A DNA stretch of 64,000 nt from Pararoseomonas baculiformis (GCF_017813395.1 NZ_JAGIZB010000007.1:154831-218830); one strand, 5' to 3'; shown: positions 1 through 7,967, numbered from the stretch's first letter. Notes: generated by a model not told the origin, from the letters alone. Numbers and translations: made by a program.

Positions 1-36
1 CCGGGGCCGTGGGTTCGAATCCCGCCGGGGACACCA
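1..36 (+). tRNA. 3' end of a tRNA gene (partial, probably tRNA-Arg-CCU)
   Basis: The window opens inside a tRNA. It shows a T-arm with a five-pair stem and TTCGAAT loop, a seven-base acceptor 3' strand (CGGGGAC), the discriminator A and an encoded CCA at 34-36. The 5' part lies to the left of the window. The ending GGGGACACCA is typical of bacterial tRNA-Arg(CCU). The right-hand copy shows TTTCCTAA just before the shared repeat, which also fits a CCU anticodon loop. The isotype is an inference. Confidence 0.75.
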
Positions 37-37
37 T
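1..37 (+). repeat. Left attachment site repeat (attL)
   Basis: Bases 1-37 are identical to 18825-18861. Because base 1 is already inside the match, the repeat may start further left. It contains the tRNA T-arm and acceptor end, the usual target of P4-type integrases. Confidence 0.9.
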
Positions 38-70
38 TTTCTAAGGGTTCCCTACCTCCCTCTCCCCGGT

Positions 71-92
71 GCGGACCTTTTGCGGACCTTTT
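71..92 (+). repeat. Tandem GCGGACCTTTT x2, candidate integrase arm site (left)
   Basis: Two adjacent copies of GCGGACCTTTT lie 34 bp inside the left end. The same tandem pair, with one inserted C, occurs at 18656-18678 near the right end and in the same orientation. Tyrosine integrases bind short repeated arm-type sites inside both ends of their element, so this is a candidate arm site. Only the repeat is observed directly. Confidence 0.6.
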
Positions 93-138
93 CAGACATC
101 GGGCGCCCCCTGCGCCGATGCACTTCAGGGAGGTTGTG

Positions 139-354
139 ATGAGTGCAGTGCTGCCCATTCGCTCTCACTACGTGGAGGGAACTTCATCGCCCGAGATCGT
201 CGTGGAGCGGAGAGGTTATGGATCAGCAGGCTGGGGCTGGCGTCTGACCAGGGATAATCAGCCTTTTCGGACCGGTCCCGGCGGCTTCCGCAGTGCTGAA
301 GAGGCCTATGAGGCAGCACAGGCAGAACTTGGGCGAGGCCTGCGGCCCCGCTAG
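139..354 (+). CDS. Small hypothetical protein (71 aa)
   Basis: This is the first gene inside the left end. The start at 139 is chosen because GGGAGG lies 5 bases upstream; an upstream in-frame ATG at 118 has no such site. The protein is basic and Gly/Trp-rich in its middle (GWGWRLTRDNQPF), then has a helical stretch rich in Ala and Glu. The layout resembles small DUF2188-like strand-helix domains, but I do not recognise the family. It is one of the few plus-strand genes on the left half of the element and may be cargo. Confidence 0.55.
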   Translation: MSAVLPIRSHYVEGTSSPEIVVERRGYGSAGWGWRLTRDNQPFRTGPGGFRSAEEAYEAAQAELGRGLRPR

Positions 355-459
355 CCCCTGCCATGCCCCCCCGGCATGGGTCCTTCCGGCCCCCCTCCCC
401 CGACTGCGGGGGTTTCGCGGCGCGCGACCTCGCTAGGTGCCAGGCCGCCCAAGGGGGTT

Positions 460-768
460 GTGGTAGTAGCCGAGGGCACGGAGACCGACTTCCGGCTCTG
501 GGAGATCGCGGAGAACCTGCACCGCGCCGAGCTGACCGTGCAGGAGCGGTCGGACCACATCGCGGAATGGGTTCGGCTGACTGCGGAGAAGGTGGCCCAA
601 GTTGGGCCACCTACTGGAGGAGCGCAGCCCGGCGAGCAGGGCATCCGCAAGGCCGCCAAGGATCTGGGCGTGAAGCGCCAAGAGGCGCAGCGGGCGGTCA
701 AAATTGCCTCCATTGCACCCGAAGCCAAGGATGCCGCTCGCGAGGCCGGGTTGGACGGCTCTAGTTGA
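460..768 (+). pseudogene. ParB/RepB-like protein fragment
   Basis: The frame (open from 376) reads as the middle of a phage-type ParB-like protein: LWEIAENLHRAELT, ERSDHIAEWVRLT, then a helix-turn-helix-like part ending VKIASIAPEAKDAAREAGL. The N-terminal ParB nuclease-like domain is absent. The frame stops exactly where the convergent small terminase gene ends, so the C-terminal half is also missing. No start is well supported; a GTG at 460 follows a G-rich stretch. It looks like a recombination scar from a prophage or plasmid partition-like gene. Whether it is still expressed is unknown. Confidence 0.6.
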
Positions 769-1276
769 CGGTCGCGGCGGCCTCAGCAGCTTCCATGGCG
801 GCGAAGGCGCGGGACGTTTCGCCCGAGGCGAGGATCGACAGCGCCTCATGCACCAAGTCAGTCAGCACCGCCTGCGCCTCAACCGGCGTCGCCTTCCCGA
901 TCACCAGCGGGGCGGCCTTGTAGGGTAGCGCCAGGAACCGTTCGCGGGCGGATGAGACCAGGGCCCCGAACACCCTCTCGAGATCCCCTGCGGGGACGAG
1001 CTCGCCGCGGGTGACCGCGTTTTTCATGGCCGTGGCATCGGCCTGCTCGGCGGCCAGGCGGGCCCGCTCCTGAACCAAGTCGAGGCCTTCGCCGCTCTCC
1101 GCCGAAGCGCGGCCGGCGGCGACCTCCCGGAGGTGGCGGACGTAGGCGAGGCGGCAGGCGTCCAGATCCAGTCCCCCCTTTCCCGCGGCGCCGGGGATGA
1201 TGGCCCGCTGGATGAGCGCGGAGACGGCCTGCTGCGTCAGGTCGAGATGAGCGGCGACCTCAGCCTGGGTGGCCAT
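761..1276 (-). CDS. Phage terminase small subunit, Nu1-type (TerS)
   Basis: The 171-aa product has an N-terminal winged-helix DNA-binding region (MATQAEVAAHLDLTQQAVSAL) followed by a basic helix and a long Ala/Glu-rich helical part containing RARLAAEQADATAMKNAVTRG, a pattern shared with lambda gpNu1-type small terminases. TerS recognises the packaging site and feeds DNA to the large terminase. The start is fixed by AGGAGAAG upstream. No large subunit is encoded in the element, so packaging would need a helper phage's TerL and procapsids, as in PICIs. It is the last gene of the minus-strand programme and overlaps the ParB-like fragment by 8 bases. Confidence 0.8.
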   Translation of the reverse strand: MATQAEVAAHLDLTQQAVSALIQRAIIPGAAGKGGLDLDACRLAYVRHLREVAAGRASAESGEGLDLVQERARLAAEQADATAMKNAVTRGELVPAGDLERVFGALVSSARERFLALPYKAAPLVIGKATPVEAQAVLTDLVHEALSILASGETSRAFAAMEAAEAAATVN

Positions 1277-1318
1277 GACGGTTCACTTCTCCTGCTTGGA
1301 TGGACCGCCCAGCCAGGG

Positions 1319-1419
1319 CGCAACCCGCAACCCGGAGGGGCTTGGAACCCGCAACCCGGCGAGACCTACAAAGCCTTGCCCCATGCGCCCGGAGCGCTCC
1401 GCATCCGCAACCCGCAACC
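1319..1419. repeat. CGCAACCC repeat cluster upstream of terS
   Basis: The octamer-like unit CGCAACCC recurs at about 1319, 1327, 1350, 1406 and 1413, with the pair CGCAACCCGCAACC occurring twice and a partial copy at 1345. The cluster lies 40-140 bp upstream of the terS start, in a 348-bp stretch (1277-1624) without any supported gene. Repeated sites next to a small-terminase gene recall TerS-binding (cosB/pac-like) sites or origin iterons. That function is an inference. Confidence 0.55.
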
Positions 1420-1624
1420 TCATTTCAGGGCCATAGCTAGCGACGGCGCGCGGTCGCGAAACCCCCGCACGTCAGAAGGGGGGTCAGAGGGACCCGTGCC
1501 AGGGCCCCCTGCCTTCCTGGGTCTGGGGGAGGCGCGTGTCTCCACGAACGCCTCCCCCTCCCCAATGCGTCCGGCGCGGGGCTCCCGGCGCATTGTTCTG
1601 GCCACCCGCGCCAGCCGCACAGCT

Positions 1625-1918
1625 TCAGGCCACGGCCTTCGGCATCCCGCGCCCCGCATATCGGGGCAGATCCGCGAGGCTGACGGTGAACTCGTCCCCT
1701 GCATGGACAACGCGGCCCTCGGGCTGATCCGGATTGTCCACGACGGTGAAGTCGGTGATCGCCACCAGCGTGACGGAGCCGGTCCCGGCGGCGGCAGCCT
1801 CTCGCTCCTCCTTCCACTTTTGCTGCTGGACGAGGATGCGCGCGGCCTCGTGGGCGGCGTCATGCGGCACCATGGGGACATGCGGCGAGCGCGGGGCGGT
1901 GCTGACGGGTTCGGCCAT
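1625..1918 (-). CDS. Small hypothetical protein (97 aa)
   Basis: The start at 1918 (MAEPVST) is set by a strong AAGGAGG 5 bases upstream; longer in-frame starts lack one. The N-terminal third is Pro/His-rich and polar, the middle is a charged helix (QQKWKEEREAAAAG), and the C-terminal half alternates strand-forming residues (SVTLVAITDFTVVDN, GDEFTVSLADLP). It may be a small beta-rich structural or accessory protein. I do not recognise a family. It is one of a series of well-spaced minus-strand genes leading to terS. Confidence 0.6.
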   Translation of the reverse strand: MAEPVSTAPRSPHVPMVPHDAAHEAARILVQQQKWKEEREAAAAGTGSVTLVAITDFTVVDNPDQPEGRVVHAGDEFTVSLADLPRYAGRGMPKAVA

Positions 1919-1959
1919 GCTGGCCTCCTTCGGGATGGTGTTGGTCCCGCGGCGGGGCA

Positions 1960-2424
1960 TCACAGTCCCTCGCGTGCGAGTTCAGCGAAAATGCCGGTGG
2001 TGTCGTCGGCGGTCTGGACCATCCGCCGGATGTCGGGGCGGGAAACCATATCGACCTCCTTCATTCCCCCTGCCGCGGCCCGAGCAGCGTTGCGGCGGTC
2101 GATCTCGGCATTATGCCGCCGCACCATCTCTGCCTCGGCGCTCGGCGCTAGGTCGTGAACCTGGACACCAGGGATGGGCGATGGGGTTCTGCCGTAGGTC
2201 ACCAAGGGCTGCGGCGGCGGCGCTTTATCCGCCGGCTTCGGGCGGCCCGTGACCGGATGGTAGATCTGGCGCTCGTCATAGAGGCGCTGCGCCTCATCTC
2301 GTGTCACGCGAAGCGTCTGCTCGGCGCCCAGGCGAAGGGGAGGCATCCCCTCCACACCCGAGGGATGCGGATCGATCGTCACCGTGTAGCCGGCGGCAAC
2401 CGTGACCAGAACCATGTCGTCCAT
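1960..2424 (-). CDS. Hypothetical protein (154 aa)
   Basis: The start at 2424 (MDDMVLVTV) is preceded by GAGGAA at good spacing. The N-terminus looks like a short beta unit followed by a charged region (RVTRDEAQRLYDERQIYHP) similar in style to small phage head-tail or ligand-sensing modules that read an amino-acid position and a following loop. A Pro-rich linker and a charged C-terminal helix follow. No family is recognised. It lies 41 bp upstream of the 97-aa gene and 11 bp downstream of the coiled-coil gene, so all are probably cotranscribed. Confidence 0.6.
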   Translation of the reverse strand: MDDMVLVTVAAGYTVTIDPHPSGVEGMPPLRLGAEQTLRVTRDEAQRLYDERQIYHPVTGRPKPADKAPPPQPLVTYGRTPSPIPGVQVHDLAPSAEAEMVRRHNAEIDRRNAARAAAGGMKEVDMVSRPDIRRMVQTADDTTGIFAELAREGL

Positions 2425-2435
2425 GGGCTGTTTCC

Positions 2436-2981
2436 TCACTGCCAGTTGGGGAAAGCTTCGCGCGGCAGATTGCCGGGCATCGATGGGACGGGGACGCCCA
2501 GCGGGCCTGCATCGCGGACTTCCTGGCGGGCATAAGCGTCCTGCAGCCGCAGAACGAAGCCGGCATGCGCATTCCGTGCCGCCTCCTCCAGGCGGAAGCC
2601 GGTGCCGATCATCGCCTTGATCTGCACGAACTCGGTAGCTTGCCAGCGCTGCAGGGCTTCGAAGGCCTCCTTCAGTAAGCCCGCCTCGGCCCGCAGGTCG
2701 TCCAGCGCCTCCCGCCCTTCCGCGGCGGCCAGGTCGGCGCGCATGGCGGGCAGGAGCGCGGCGATGCGATCGGCGGCGAGGACGGCGTTGACGGCATCGC
2801 GCTCCAGGCCCTGAAGCTCCTTGTCGGAGCGGGTCAGCAGGTTCCGCTCGCGCTCCGCCTTGGCGGTGTCGGCCTGCAGGCGAAGGCTGGCCTGCATCTC
2901 CTCGGCCGTGGTGATGGCGGTGCGCAGCGTGGCCGCGTCGGCGCCCTTGGGATGGAGGGCGAGGATCTGATCCAGCGTCAT
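2436..2981 (-). CDS. Coiled-coil hypothetical protein (181 aa)
   Basis: The start at 2981 (MTLDQILALHPKG) is chosen for GGAGG upstream; the open frame runs further up without a ribosome site. Most of the protein is Ala/Glu/Arg/Leu-rich helix, with long heptad-like stretches around residues 20-110. The C-terminal quarter is less regular and ends in a Pro-rich tail. Such proteins in phages are often scaffold or assembly helpers, but nothing here shows that role. Confidence 0.6.
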   Translation of the reverse strand: MTLDQILALHPKGADAATLRTAITTAEEMQASLRLQADTAKAERERNLLTRSDKELQGLERDAVNAVLAADRIAALLPAMRADLAAAEGREALDDLRAEAGLLKEAFEALQRWQATEFVQIKAMIGTGFRLEEAARNAHAGFVLRLQDAYARQEVRDAGPLGVPVPSMPGNLPREAFPNWQ

Positions 2982-2997
2982 GCAGATTTCCTCCATT

Positions 2998-3507
2998 TCA
3001 GCGGCGGCCTGGGCCCAGGATGAGAGCCGCGGCGCGGTCAGCGGGGTCACTGGAGTTGGCGAGATCGCGAACCGGGCCGGTGCCCTGGATGCGCTGCATG
3101 GCCGCGATCGTGTCAGGAAGGCCGGTACCCTTCGCAGCTGGCTCGCGCTTCACCTCCTGGCGCATCCGGGGAGGTGCATCGATGGCGCCGCCGTTTAGAT
3201 GGCCGAAGCAGCTGCCAGCGGGCTGCGGCGCAGAAGGTGTTGCACGGTGCGACTTGGCCGGGGACTTCACCGGGGTCGGTGGTGTCGCTGCTGCCCGGGC
3301 TTTGCGGGAAGCATCGGCCGTCTTCGGCTTGTAGAGCAGCAGCCCTTCCGCGGCCGTCTTCGGCTTCGGGCAGAGGCCCATCGCATGTGCCGCGCGGCGG
3401 TTCATAACGGCCGGGGTGCTGGCCGAGATCCCGACCAGGCGGGAGAAGAGGGGATCGGTATCGTTCGGCGTGGGTCCGGACTTCGTAAGCTCAGCGAACG
3501 TGGCCAT
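2998..3507 (-). CDS. Hypothetical Lys/Ala/Pro-rich protein (169 aa)
   Basis: The start at 3507 (MATFAELTKSG) follows AAAGGAGG with ideal spacing. The N-terminal 45 residues look folded. The middle is a low-complexity basic stretch with a short internal duplication (KPKTAAEGLLLYKPKTADASRK, a nucleotide-level repeat at about 3316-3365). The C-terminal part contains a plausible helical segment. A basic disordered linker suggests nucleic-acid or protein binding. No family is recognised. Confidence 0.55.
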   Translation of the reverse strand: MATFAELTKSGPTPNDTDPLFSRLVGISASTPAVMNRRAAHAMGLCPKPKTAAEGLLLYKPKTADASRKARAAATPPTPVKSPAKSHRATPSAPQPAGSCFGHLNGGAIDAPPRMRQEVKREPAAKGTGLPDTIAAMQRIQGTGPVRDLANSSDPADRAAALILGPGRR

Positions 3508-3548
3508 GCCGGCCTCCTTTGGCGAATGGGGATGGTGCGGGCTGTGGG

Positions 3549-3794
3549 TCACACCGCCTGCTCACGCCGCAGCACCTCGCACTCCACGGCATCGAGCCGT
3601 TCCAGCGTCAGATGCAGGCGGTCTGTCTCGCGATCGATTTCAGCGATGATGGCGTCCGAGGCATCGGAAAGCAGGAAGTCTTCCCGCCGCCGCGTCAGGG
3701 CCAGGATGGTGTCTGAGACGGCGGTACGCTCCACCGAAAGGCGCGCCAAAGCAGAACAAGGTGGAAGCGATAGCAGGGTGGATACGCGGGTCAC
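3549..3794 (-). CDS. Small helical protein (81 aa)
   Basis: A GTG start at 3794 is supported by AAGGAGG 5-6 bases upstream. The second half is a charged amphipathic helix (AIIAEIDRETDRLHLTLERLDAVECEVLRREQ), consistent with a short coiled coil. No enzyme motif is present and the family is not recognised. It sits 41 bp upstream of the 169-aa gene in the same direction. Confidence 0.5.
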   Translation of the reverse strand: MTRVSTLLSLPPCSALARLSVERTAVSDTILALTRRREDFLLSDASDAIIAEIDRETDRLHLTLERLDAVECEVLRREQAV

Positions 3795-3847
3795 GGCGAC
3801 CTCCTTCGACGATAGGAGGATGCCGTCACATCTCTGAAAATACTCCG

Positions 3848-4234
3848 CTAATTGCTTCGGTGCGTACCGCCGCGCGCGTGTTCAAAGATGTTGACGATCT
3901 GCCTCGCGCCTATTGGACGGCGCTCGTTCAGGATGGCGATGCGGTGGATCGCGCCCTGGTAGGTTTCGGTGGTGCACAGCGGCCCGCCGTTCCACTGCCA
4001 CAACAGGGCGAGGAACCGGCGAAGATCGCGTGCAATCTTCTTGGCTCGATCGCCATCCTCCAGTCCCGGCAGGAAACGTGTCGCCGCGCGGATCGTGTTA
4101 TCCCGCTGATCCAGTCTCCATTGCTGACAGATGCGCCGCGGTTCCGCCCTCTTCGAGAGGAACACGGCGTCCTCCAAGGGGAGCGCTTCCAGGAGCCGGA
4201 TCACCCGGGCGTCGTCGTCTCCTTCCAACATCAC
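3848..4234 (-). CDS. Hypothetical protein, end of replication operon (128 aa)
   Basis: The gene starts with GTG at 4234, overlapping the stop of the preceding gene by 4 bases (GTGA), so it is translationally coupled to it. The product is rich in Arg, Leu and charged residues and contains a WQWNGGPL segment; no known domain is recognised. Its position at the end of the primase/helicase gene string suggests an accessory replication or regulatory role, by context only. Confidence 0.55.
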   Translation of the reverse strand: MMLEGDDDARVIRLLEALPLEDAVFLSKRAEPRRICQQWRLDQRDNTIRAATRFLPGLEDGDRAKKIARDLRRFLALLWQWNGGPLCTTETYQGAIHRIAILNERRPIGARQIVNIFEHARGGTHRSN

Positions 4235-4521
4235 CGCCGGCCTCCCCGGTGCGCAGCGAAGCCTCGCAGCAGCCCTTCCGCCAGCGGATCCGGCTCGGGC
4301 AGTTCGGGCCCGGCCAGGGTGGCGTAGTGGTCGGCCAGGGCGGAGGCTTCGCTGGCATCATGGTTGAGCAGGGCGAGCAGCGCTCCCCGATGCTCGCGCA
4401 GCATCTCAACCAGTTCGGCCGGAGGTTCGGCGGCGGCTTCCATCCGGAGCGTGCCCGCGTCGTCCAGGTGGATCCAGACCCCGTGAGCCTCGGCCAAGAG
4501 GAGGACGTGAAGGGCCCTCAC
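4231..4521 (-). CDS. Small primase-associated protein, TubC-N-like (96 aa)
   Basis: A GTG start overlaps the DUF3631 helicase stop by 4 bases. Residues 1-55 follow the pattern of the small helix-strand-helix domain known as the TubC N-terminal docking-like fold: a short helix, GVWIHLDDAGTLRME, then PPAELVEMLREHRGALLALL. That domain is often found beside mobile-element primases. The C-terminal part is acidic and Pro-rich. The function is unknown; adjacency and coupling suggest it works with the primase/helicase. Confidence 0.6.
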   Translation of the reverse strand: MRALHVLLLAEAHGVWIHLDDAGTLRMEAAAEPPAELVEMLREHRGALLALLNHDASEASALADHYATLAGPELPEPDPLAEGLLRGFAAHRGGRR

Positions 4522-6014
4522 AGGGGCTCACTCCAGCCCGTCACACCCCCTTCTTCCGTAGAGCCCCCCTCCCGAACCGTCACACCGTCACATCGTTGTT
4601 TTTGTTCAATAGCACCCGTCACGCTCGATGCCATGTGTGACGGTTTGGAATTGGCGTAAGTGTCTGTTTTTGCCGACACTGTTGCGGTGTGACGGTCTGA
4701 AATCGCGTTTTCGCCCGCCGTGGTCGTCAGATAGCGATTCCAGGCCTCTTCGAAGGCCACTTTGTAGTAGCCCTTTGCCGTGCCCTGTCCCTGCCGGATG
4801 GTGCCTGGCCGGACACCAAAGGGACGGAGCGCCCGCGCAAGCTGGGGCGGTGTCATCGGCTTCCCGGCCTTCCACTCCGGCCAGGGGCGCTCCTCCATTT
4901 TGTTGAGACGCTCGCAGAGGTCGGCCGAGAACATCTCCTTTGAGGAAGTCTCGGCAAATATGCCCCGGAGATCAGCCAGGAGGAGGGAACCCGTCTCAGC
5001 CGTGCCTTCCTCCCTCGCCCGGATGCCGAAGACATCGCAGAGCGCCTTGCGCGCCCGGGAGCGCCACTCGCCGCCGGCATCGTCGGCAATGGCCACCAGG
5101 GGCACGGAGACATCTGCCTCGCGATCACCAAGGGCAGCCGGCATCTCGGGATCGGTGGGCAAGTGCGAGCGCCGATCCTGCGCCCATCGAGCCAGTTTGC
5201 GCGCCAGGTCGTGCAGGGTCTCACGGGCACCGGGGGACCGCAGACGGGTGACAGTCTCGTGCGCCGCCTTCCGCTGCAGCACGACAGGCAGGGCCCGGTC
5301 TTCGAGCGTGCCGGGAAGGCTTCCGATGCCGGCCATCGCGACGGGCGCGAAGGTGGCGAAGCGGATCGGCTGCCATTCGTCTTTCACTTCAACGACGCGA
5401 ATCACCTGCCCGCTGGCCTCAAAGCCCGAGTTCAGAATCCCCCGCAGCTCCTCATTGTCGGCGACGAAGGTGTCGGCCTCATCGATCAGCAAGGTCAGCG
5501 GAGCCAGCGCCTCCACCGTCCGGAACACACCGGAGGGGGAGATGCTGTCAGCCTTCAGAGGCCGGCAGGAAAGCGCCCGTAGTATGTCTAGCAGGATAGA
5601 CTTGCCGCAGCGCTTCGTTGGACTTGTGACACTGAGCCGGGGCGTGTGCTGGAAGGCCGAATAGACCCAGGTGTGAGCAATCCAGAGCGCCACACAGACG
5701 GCAGTGGATTCCTGTAGGATGACGTGGCGGCGGATCGTCGCAGTCAGGTCATCCAGCAGCACAGCCGGCGTGACGCGCTCCGGCCAAGGCTCTATCTCTG
5801 GCAGATCCACCCCGCGGCCAGTGGCGCTATCCGGCATAGGGCGCGCCGCTTTCACCTGCTCGTCCAGGGTAGACGCCCGGCAGCCCAGGCGCTCGGCGGC
5901 GGCGATGCGCTCGCGGTCGTAATCGAGCGGATCTAGCAGAGCGAGGCGGGCAATCTCGGCCGCATCCATCGCGCGGTCCCGCTCAGACAGGGGCTCTTGT
6001 GTGAAGCCGTCCAT
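4518..6014 (-). CDS. DUF3631 replicative helicase/ATPase of the element (498 aa)
   Basis: Residues about 95-350 form a P-loop ATPase core with a Walker A-like stretch SPTKRCGKSILL (131-142), a Walker B stretch LTLLIDEAD (173-181) and a following GFEASG segment. A C-terminal DUF3631-type region follows (AEDLCERLNKMEERPWPEW-like pattern near residues 375-395, seen here as DLCERLNKMEERPWPEWKAG). The protein probably unwinds or loads at the element's origin together with the adjacent primase. Start and stop are both in 4-base overlaps with neighbours. The last 55 codons carry TGTGACGGT repeats in the DNA, so this tail looks shaped by nucleotide-level sites rather than by protein function. Confidence 0.8.
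   Translation of the reverse strand: MDGFTQEPLSERDRAMDAAEIARLALLDPLDYDRERIAAAERLGCRASTLDEQVKAARPMPDSATGRGVDLPEIEPWPERVTPAVLLDDLTATIRRHVILQESTAVCVALWIAHTWVYSAFQHTPRLSVTSPTKRCGKSILLDILRALSCRPLKADSISPSGVFRTVEALAPLTLLIDEADTFVADNEELRGILNSGFEASGQVIRVVEVKDEWQPIRFATFAPVAMAGIGSLPGTLEDRALPVVLQRKAAHETVTRLRSPGARETLHDLARKLARWAQDRRSHLPTDPEMPAALGDREADVSVPLVAIADDAGGEWRSRARKALCDVFGIRAREEGTAETGSLLLADLRGIFAETSSKEMFSADLCERLNKMEERPWPEWKAGKPMTPPQLARALRPFGVRPGTIRQGQGTAKGYYKVAFEEAWNRYLTTTAGENAISDRHTATVSAKTDTYANSKPSHMASSVTGAIEQKQRCDGVTVREGGSTEEGGVTGWSEPL
4538..4702. repeat. TGTGACGGT(C/T)TGAAA repeats in the helicase 3' end
   Basis: Copies read TGTGACGGTTTGGAA at 4635-4649 and TGTGACGGTCTGAAA at 4688-4702. Inverted cores ACCGTCAC lie at 4576 and 4584, with weaker copies at 4538 and 4614. 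The 15-mer at 4688 recurs exactly, inverted, at 17154-17168. The motif cuts across the codons of the helicase C-terminus. It behaves like an origin iteron family. Confidence 0.7.
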
Positions 6015-7012
6015 CAGTGCCCCCTCGCCCGCAGGTTTCCGGTGTCCCCGCGCTGGGCCACAGCCCAGGTGACGATCTTCTCCGCCTCCTCACGCGTCTT
6101 GCCTGCCCGCTCCAACGCCCAGCCCAGCGCAGACTTCACCTCGCCCTCGGTCAGCAGCCCGGCATTCACCAGGCGCGCCAAACTCCAGGCTTCTGCAACG
6201 GCAGTTGGATGGCGGCTGTCGACGGGCGCGGAGGCCACCTTCACCGTGGCCGCCGTCAGGGCCACCCGAGCGTATCGGCTGCCCTCCCGGGTGTTCGGAG
6301 CGGGTGGCGGAGTGATAGGCCGTGCAGGCGGTGCCAGAGCCGCTGCTGAGGGAGGCATGACGGTTGCCCGCCCCTCCACCAGCACCGTGCGGCAGGGCAG
6401 CGGATCCACCATGCCGGCCGGAAAGATCGGCGCGGCGGTGTAGATCAGCTGTGCCGGCCGGAAGAGAGACCGATCCACTGGCGCTGCGTGCAGCCACGCC
6501 ACCAGCTCCCGATGACCCAACGGCCGGCTCAGCCAGAACCACAACCGGAGGCGGGCACCGGGCTTCAGCAGGTGAGAGCCGGTCGCCGCCACGATGTGCT
6601 GCGCTCCACGGAAGACGGGAGGAAGCATGCCGATCGCCGCGGCAGCACAGGCTGGCAGATCCCTCGGGTCTGTTCCTTCCGGCAGCGGCAAGCCGTCGAA
6701 ATCGAGCGGCAGGTACCAGCGCAGCTTCTCCCGCAGGGTCGGTTGGTCGCCGGTCTTCGGATCAGGGTGCACCAGGCGCCGAACACCGCGGGTACGGGAC
6801 GGGTCGGCGATGGCACCGCGCACTATTGCGCAGTCGGTGCGGTGCTGCAGGTCAGTGAGCACACCCGCCACATCTGAGAGGGCGGCCACTGGCCGCTCCT
6901 CCATGTCATGACGAAAGGCGCTGTCGTAGCCATCCACCTCGCCGTCAGGGCGGATCCGTTTAGCTAGGCGCTTACGGTGTGCATGGAGGATGGTGAGGGT
7001 GTCGGCGGTCAT
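6014..7012 (-). CDS. Archaeo-eukaryotic-type primase (332 aa)
   Basis: The start at 7012 (MTADTLTILH) is in an ATGA overlap with the upstream gene, and its own stop overlaps the helicase start the same way. It shows the AEP catalytic signature: LPLDFDG with D104 and D106, a GSH motif at H147, and a basic strand ARLRLWFWLSRPL, the usual third motif. A Pro-rich linker follows, then a helical domain (about 255-325) resembling the C-terminal domain of satellite and plasmid primases. It probably makes primers for replication of the excised element. Confidence 0.75.
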   Translation of the reverse strand: MTADTLTILHAHRKRLAKRIRPDGEVDGYDSAFRHDMEERPVAALSDVAGVLTDLQHRTDCAIVRGAIADPSRTRGVRRLVHPDPKTGDQPTLREKLRWYLPLDFDGLPLPEGTDPRDLPACAAAAIGMLPPVFRGAQHIVAATGSHLLKPGARLRLWFWLSRPLGHRELVAWLHAAPVDRSLFRPAQLIYTAAPIFPAGMVDPLPCRTVLVEGRATVMPPSAAALAPPARPITPPPAPNTREGSRYARVALTAATVKVASAPVDSRHPTAVAEAWSLARLVNAGLLTEGEVKSALGWALERAGKTREEAEKIVTWAVAQRGDTGNLRARGH

Positions 7013-7755
7013 TGGGCGCCCTCCCCGCTGGACAGCACGTCCCTCAAAGCCTGTGTGAGGCCATAGCTGTCGGTTGTCGCCATCTCCAGCAGCTGCTTCA
7101 GCACCGGGATCAGAACAGGCCCGTGCTCGTCCCTCCAGAGCGCGAGCGTGTTCCGGAACTGCTGTTGCCGATGCTCGCGCTCTACCTTCTGCTGAGCCCA
7201 CTCGGCTTCGCGTTGCTCGCGCTCGCGGGTGCGGTTCTGGCGCGAGCGCTGCACAACCTTCTGAGCCTCCTGCTCAGTCCTGCCAGGCTTTGCCGCAACG
7301 AGGCGCTTAACCTCTCGCGCCTCCGCTTTCGCGACCTCAATCCGGTGCGCAATCACTTCGGCTTCAGGCAGCGGTCCTGCTGCCGCAGCAGTCACTACCT
7401 CCTGCACTACAGAAGCCGGCGTGGCGGGCGAGGCCAAGGCATAGATGACTTTGGCGGGCAAATGCGAAACGGGTTCGGGTTTGCCCTCCAGCCACCGGGC
7501 CGCCGTCATGTAGTTTTGAGCGGTGCGGGCATTCATCCCGAGCTCACTCTCCACCCACTGCATGAAGCTGCCGTGCGGGATCACCTCCTTTGCAGCGAGC
7601 AGGTGTTTTCCAATCAGGCGAACATGCCGGGCGGCAATTCGATTGATAGCCTTGGCCGCGGCCTGGGCCTGCTGCGCCAATTCGCTGGACAGCGTTGAGT
7701 AGTCGAACGGGAACACGCCACGCTCTTCTAGGACGGCAAGGGATGAAGTCGTCAT
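7009..7755 (-). CDS. DUF3102 domain protein (248 aa)
   Basis: The start at 7755 (MTTSSLAVLE) sits in a TGATGA junction with the upstream gene and has GGGAGG 9-10 bases away. Residues 20-90 match the DUF3102 pattern: a helix with IGKHLLAAKEVIPHGSFMQWV, then ELGMNARTAQNYMTAARW. This is a DNA-binding-like module seen in plasmid and phage replication or partition contexts. A long, highly charged helix (about 150-205, EREQREAEWAQQKVEREH) follows, then a compact C-terminal part. It probably serves as a replication accessory or regulatory protein; the role is inferred from its place between AlpA and primase. Confidence 0.7.
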   Translation of the reverse strand: MTTSSLAVLEERGVFPFDYSTLSSELAQQAQAAAKAINRIAARHVRLIGKHLLAAKEVIPHGSFMQWVESELGMNARTAQNYMTAARWLEGKPEPVSHLPAKVIYALASPATPASVVQEVVTAAAAGPLPEAEVIAHRIEVAKAEAREVKRLVAAKPGRTEQEAQKVVQRSRQNRTREREQREAEWAQQKVEREHRQQQFRNTLALWRDEHGPVLIPVLKQLLEMATTDSYGLTQALRDVLSSGEGAQ

Positions 7756-7967
7756 CACCGCGTGGCCTCCCAATCGCGCCCAGTCAGAACATGTCGGCTC
7801 CGGTCGGCGGAGTGCTGCACCATCGCGTCGATCGGGATCACACGCTGGCCACAGAGCCGGGCGGGCGTGACGGGTTTAAGCCAGTCGGCTTCGATCCACC
7901 GGCGGCGGAAATGGGTGTTGCAGTCAGGATCGGATTGACGTGCGAAGTCAGCAGCAGATTTTGCCAT
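7755..7967 (-). CDS. Small hypothetical protein (70 aa)
   Basis: An ATG at 7967 has GAGGA 7 bases upstream. The product is polar and basic with a Trp pair (RRRWIEADWLKPV) and no recognised domain. Its stop overlaps the DUF3102 start, so it is the first gene of the coupled replication string after alpA. Small basic proteins in this position can be excisionases or anti-repressors, but nothing in the sequence decides it. Confidence 0.5.
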   Translation of the reverse strand: MAKSAADFARQSDPDCNTHFRRRWIEADWLKPVTPARLCGQRVIPIDAMVQHSADRSRHVLTGRDWEATR

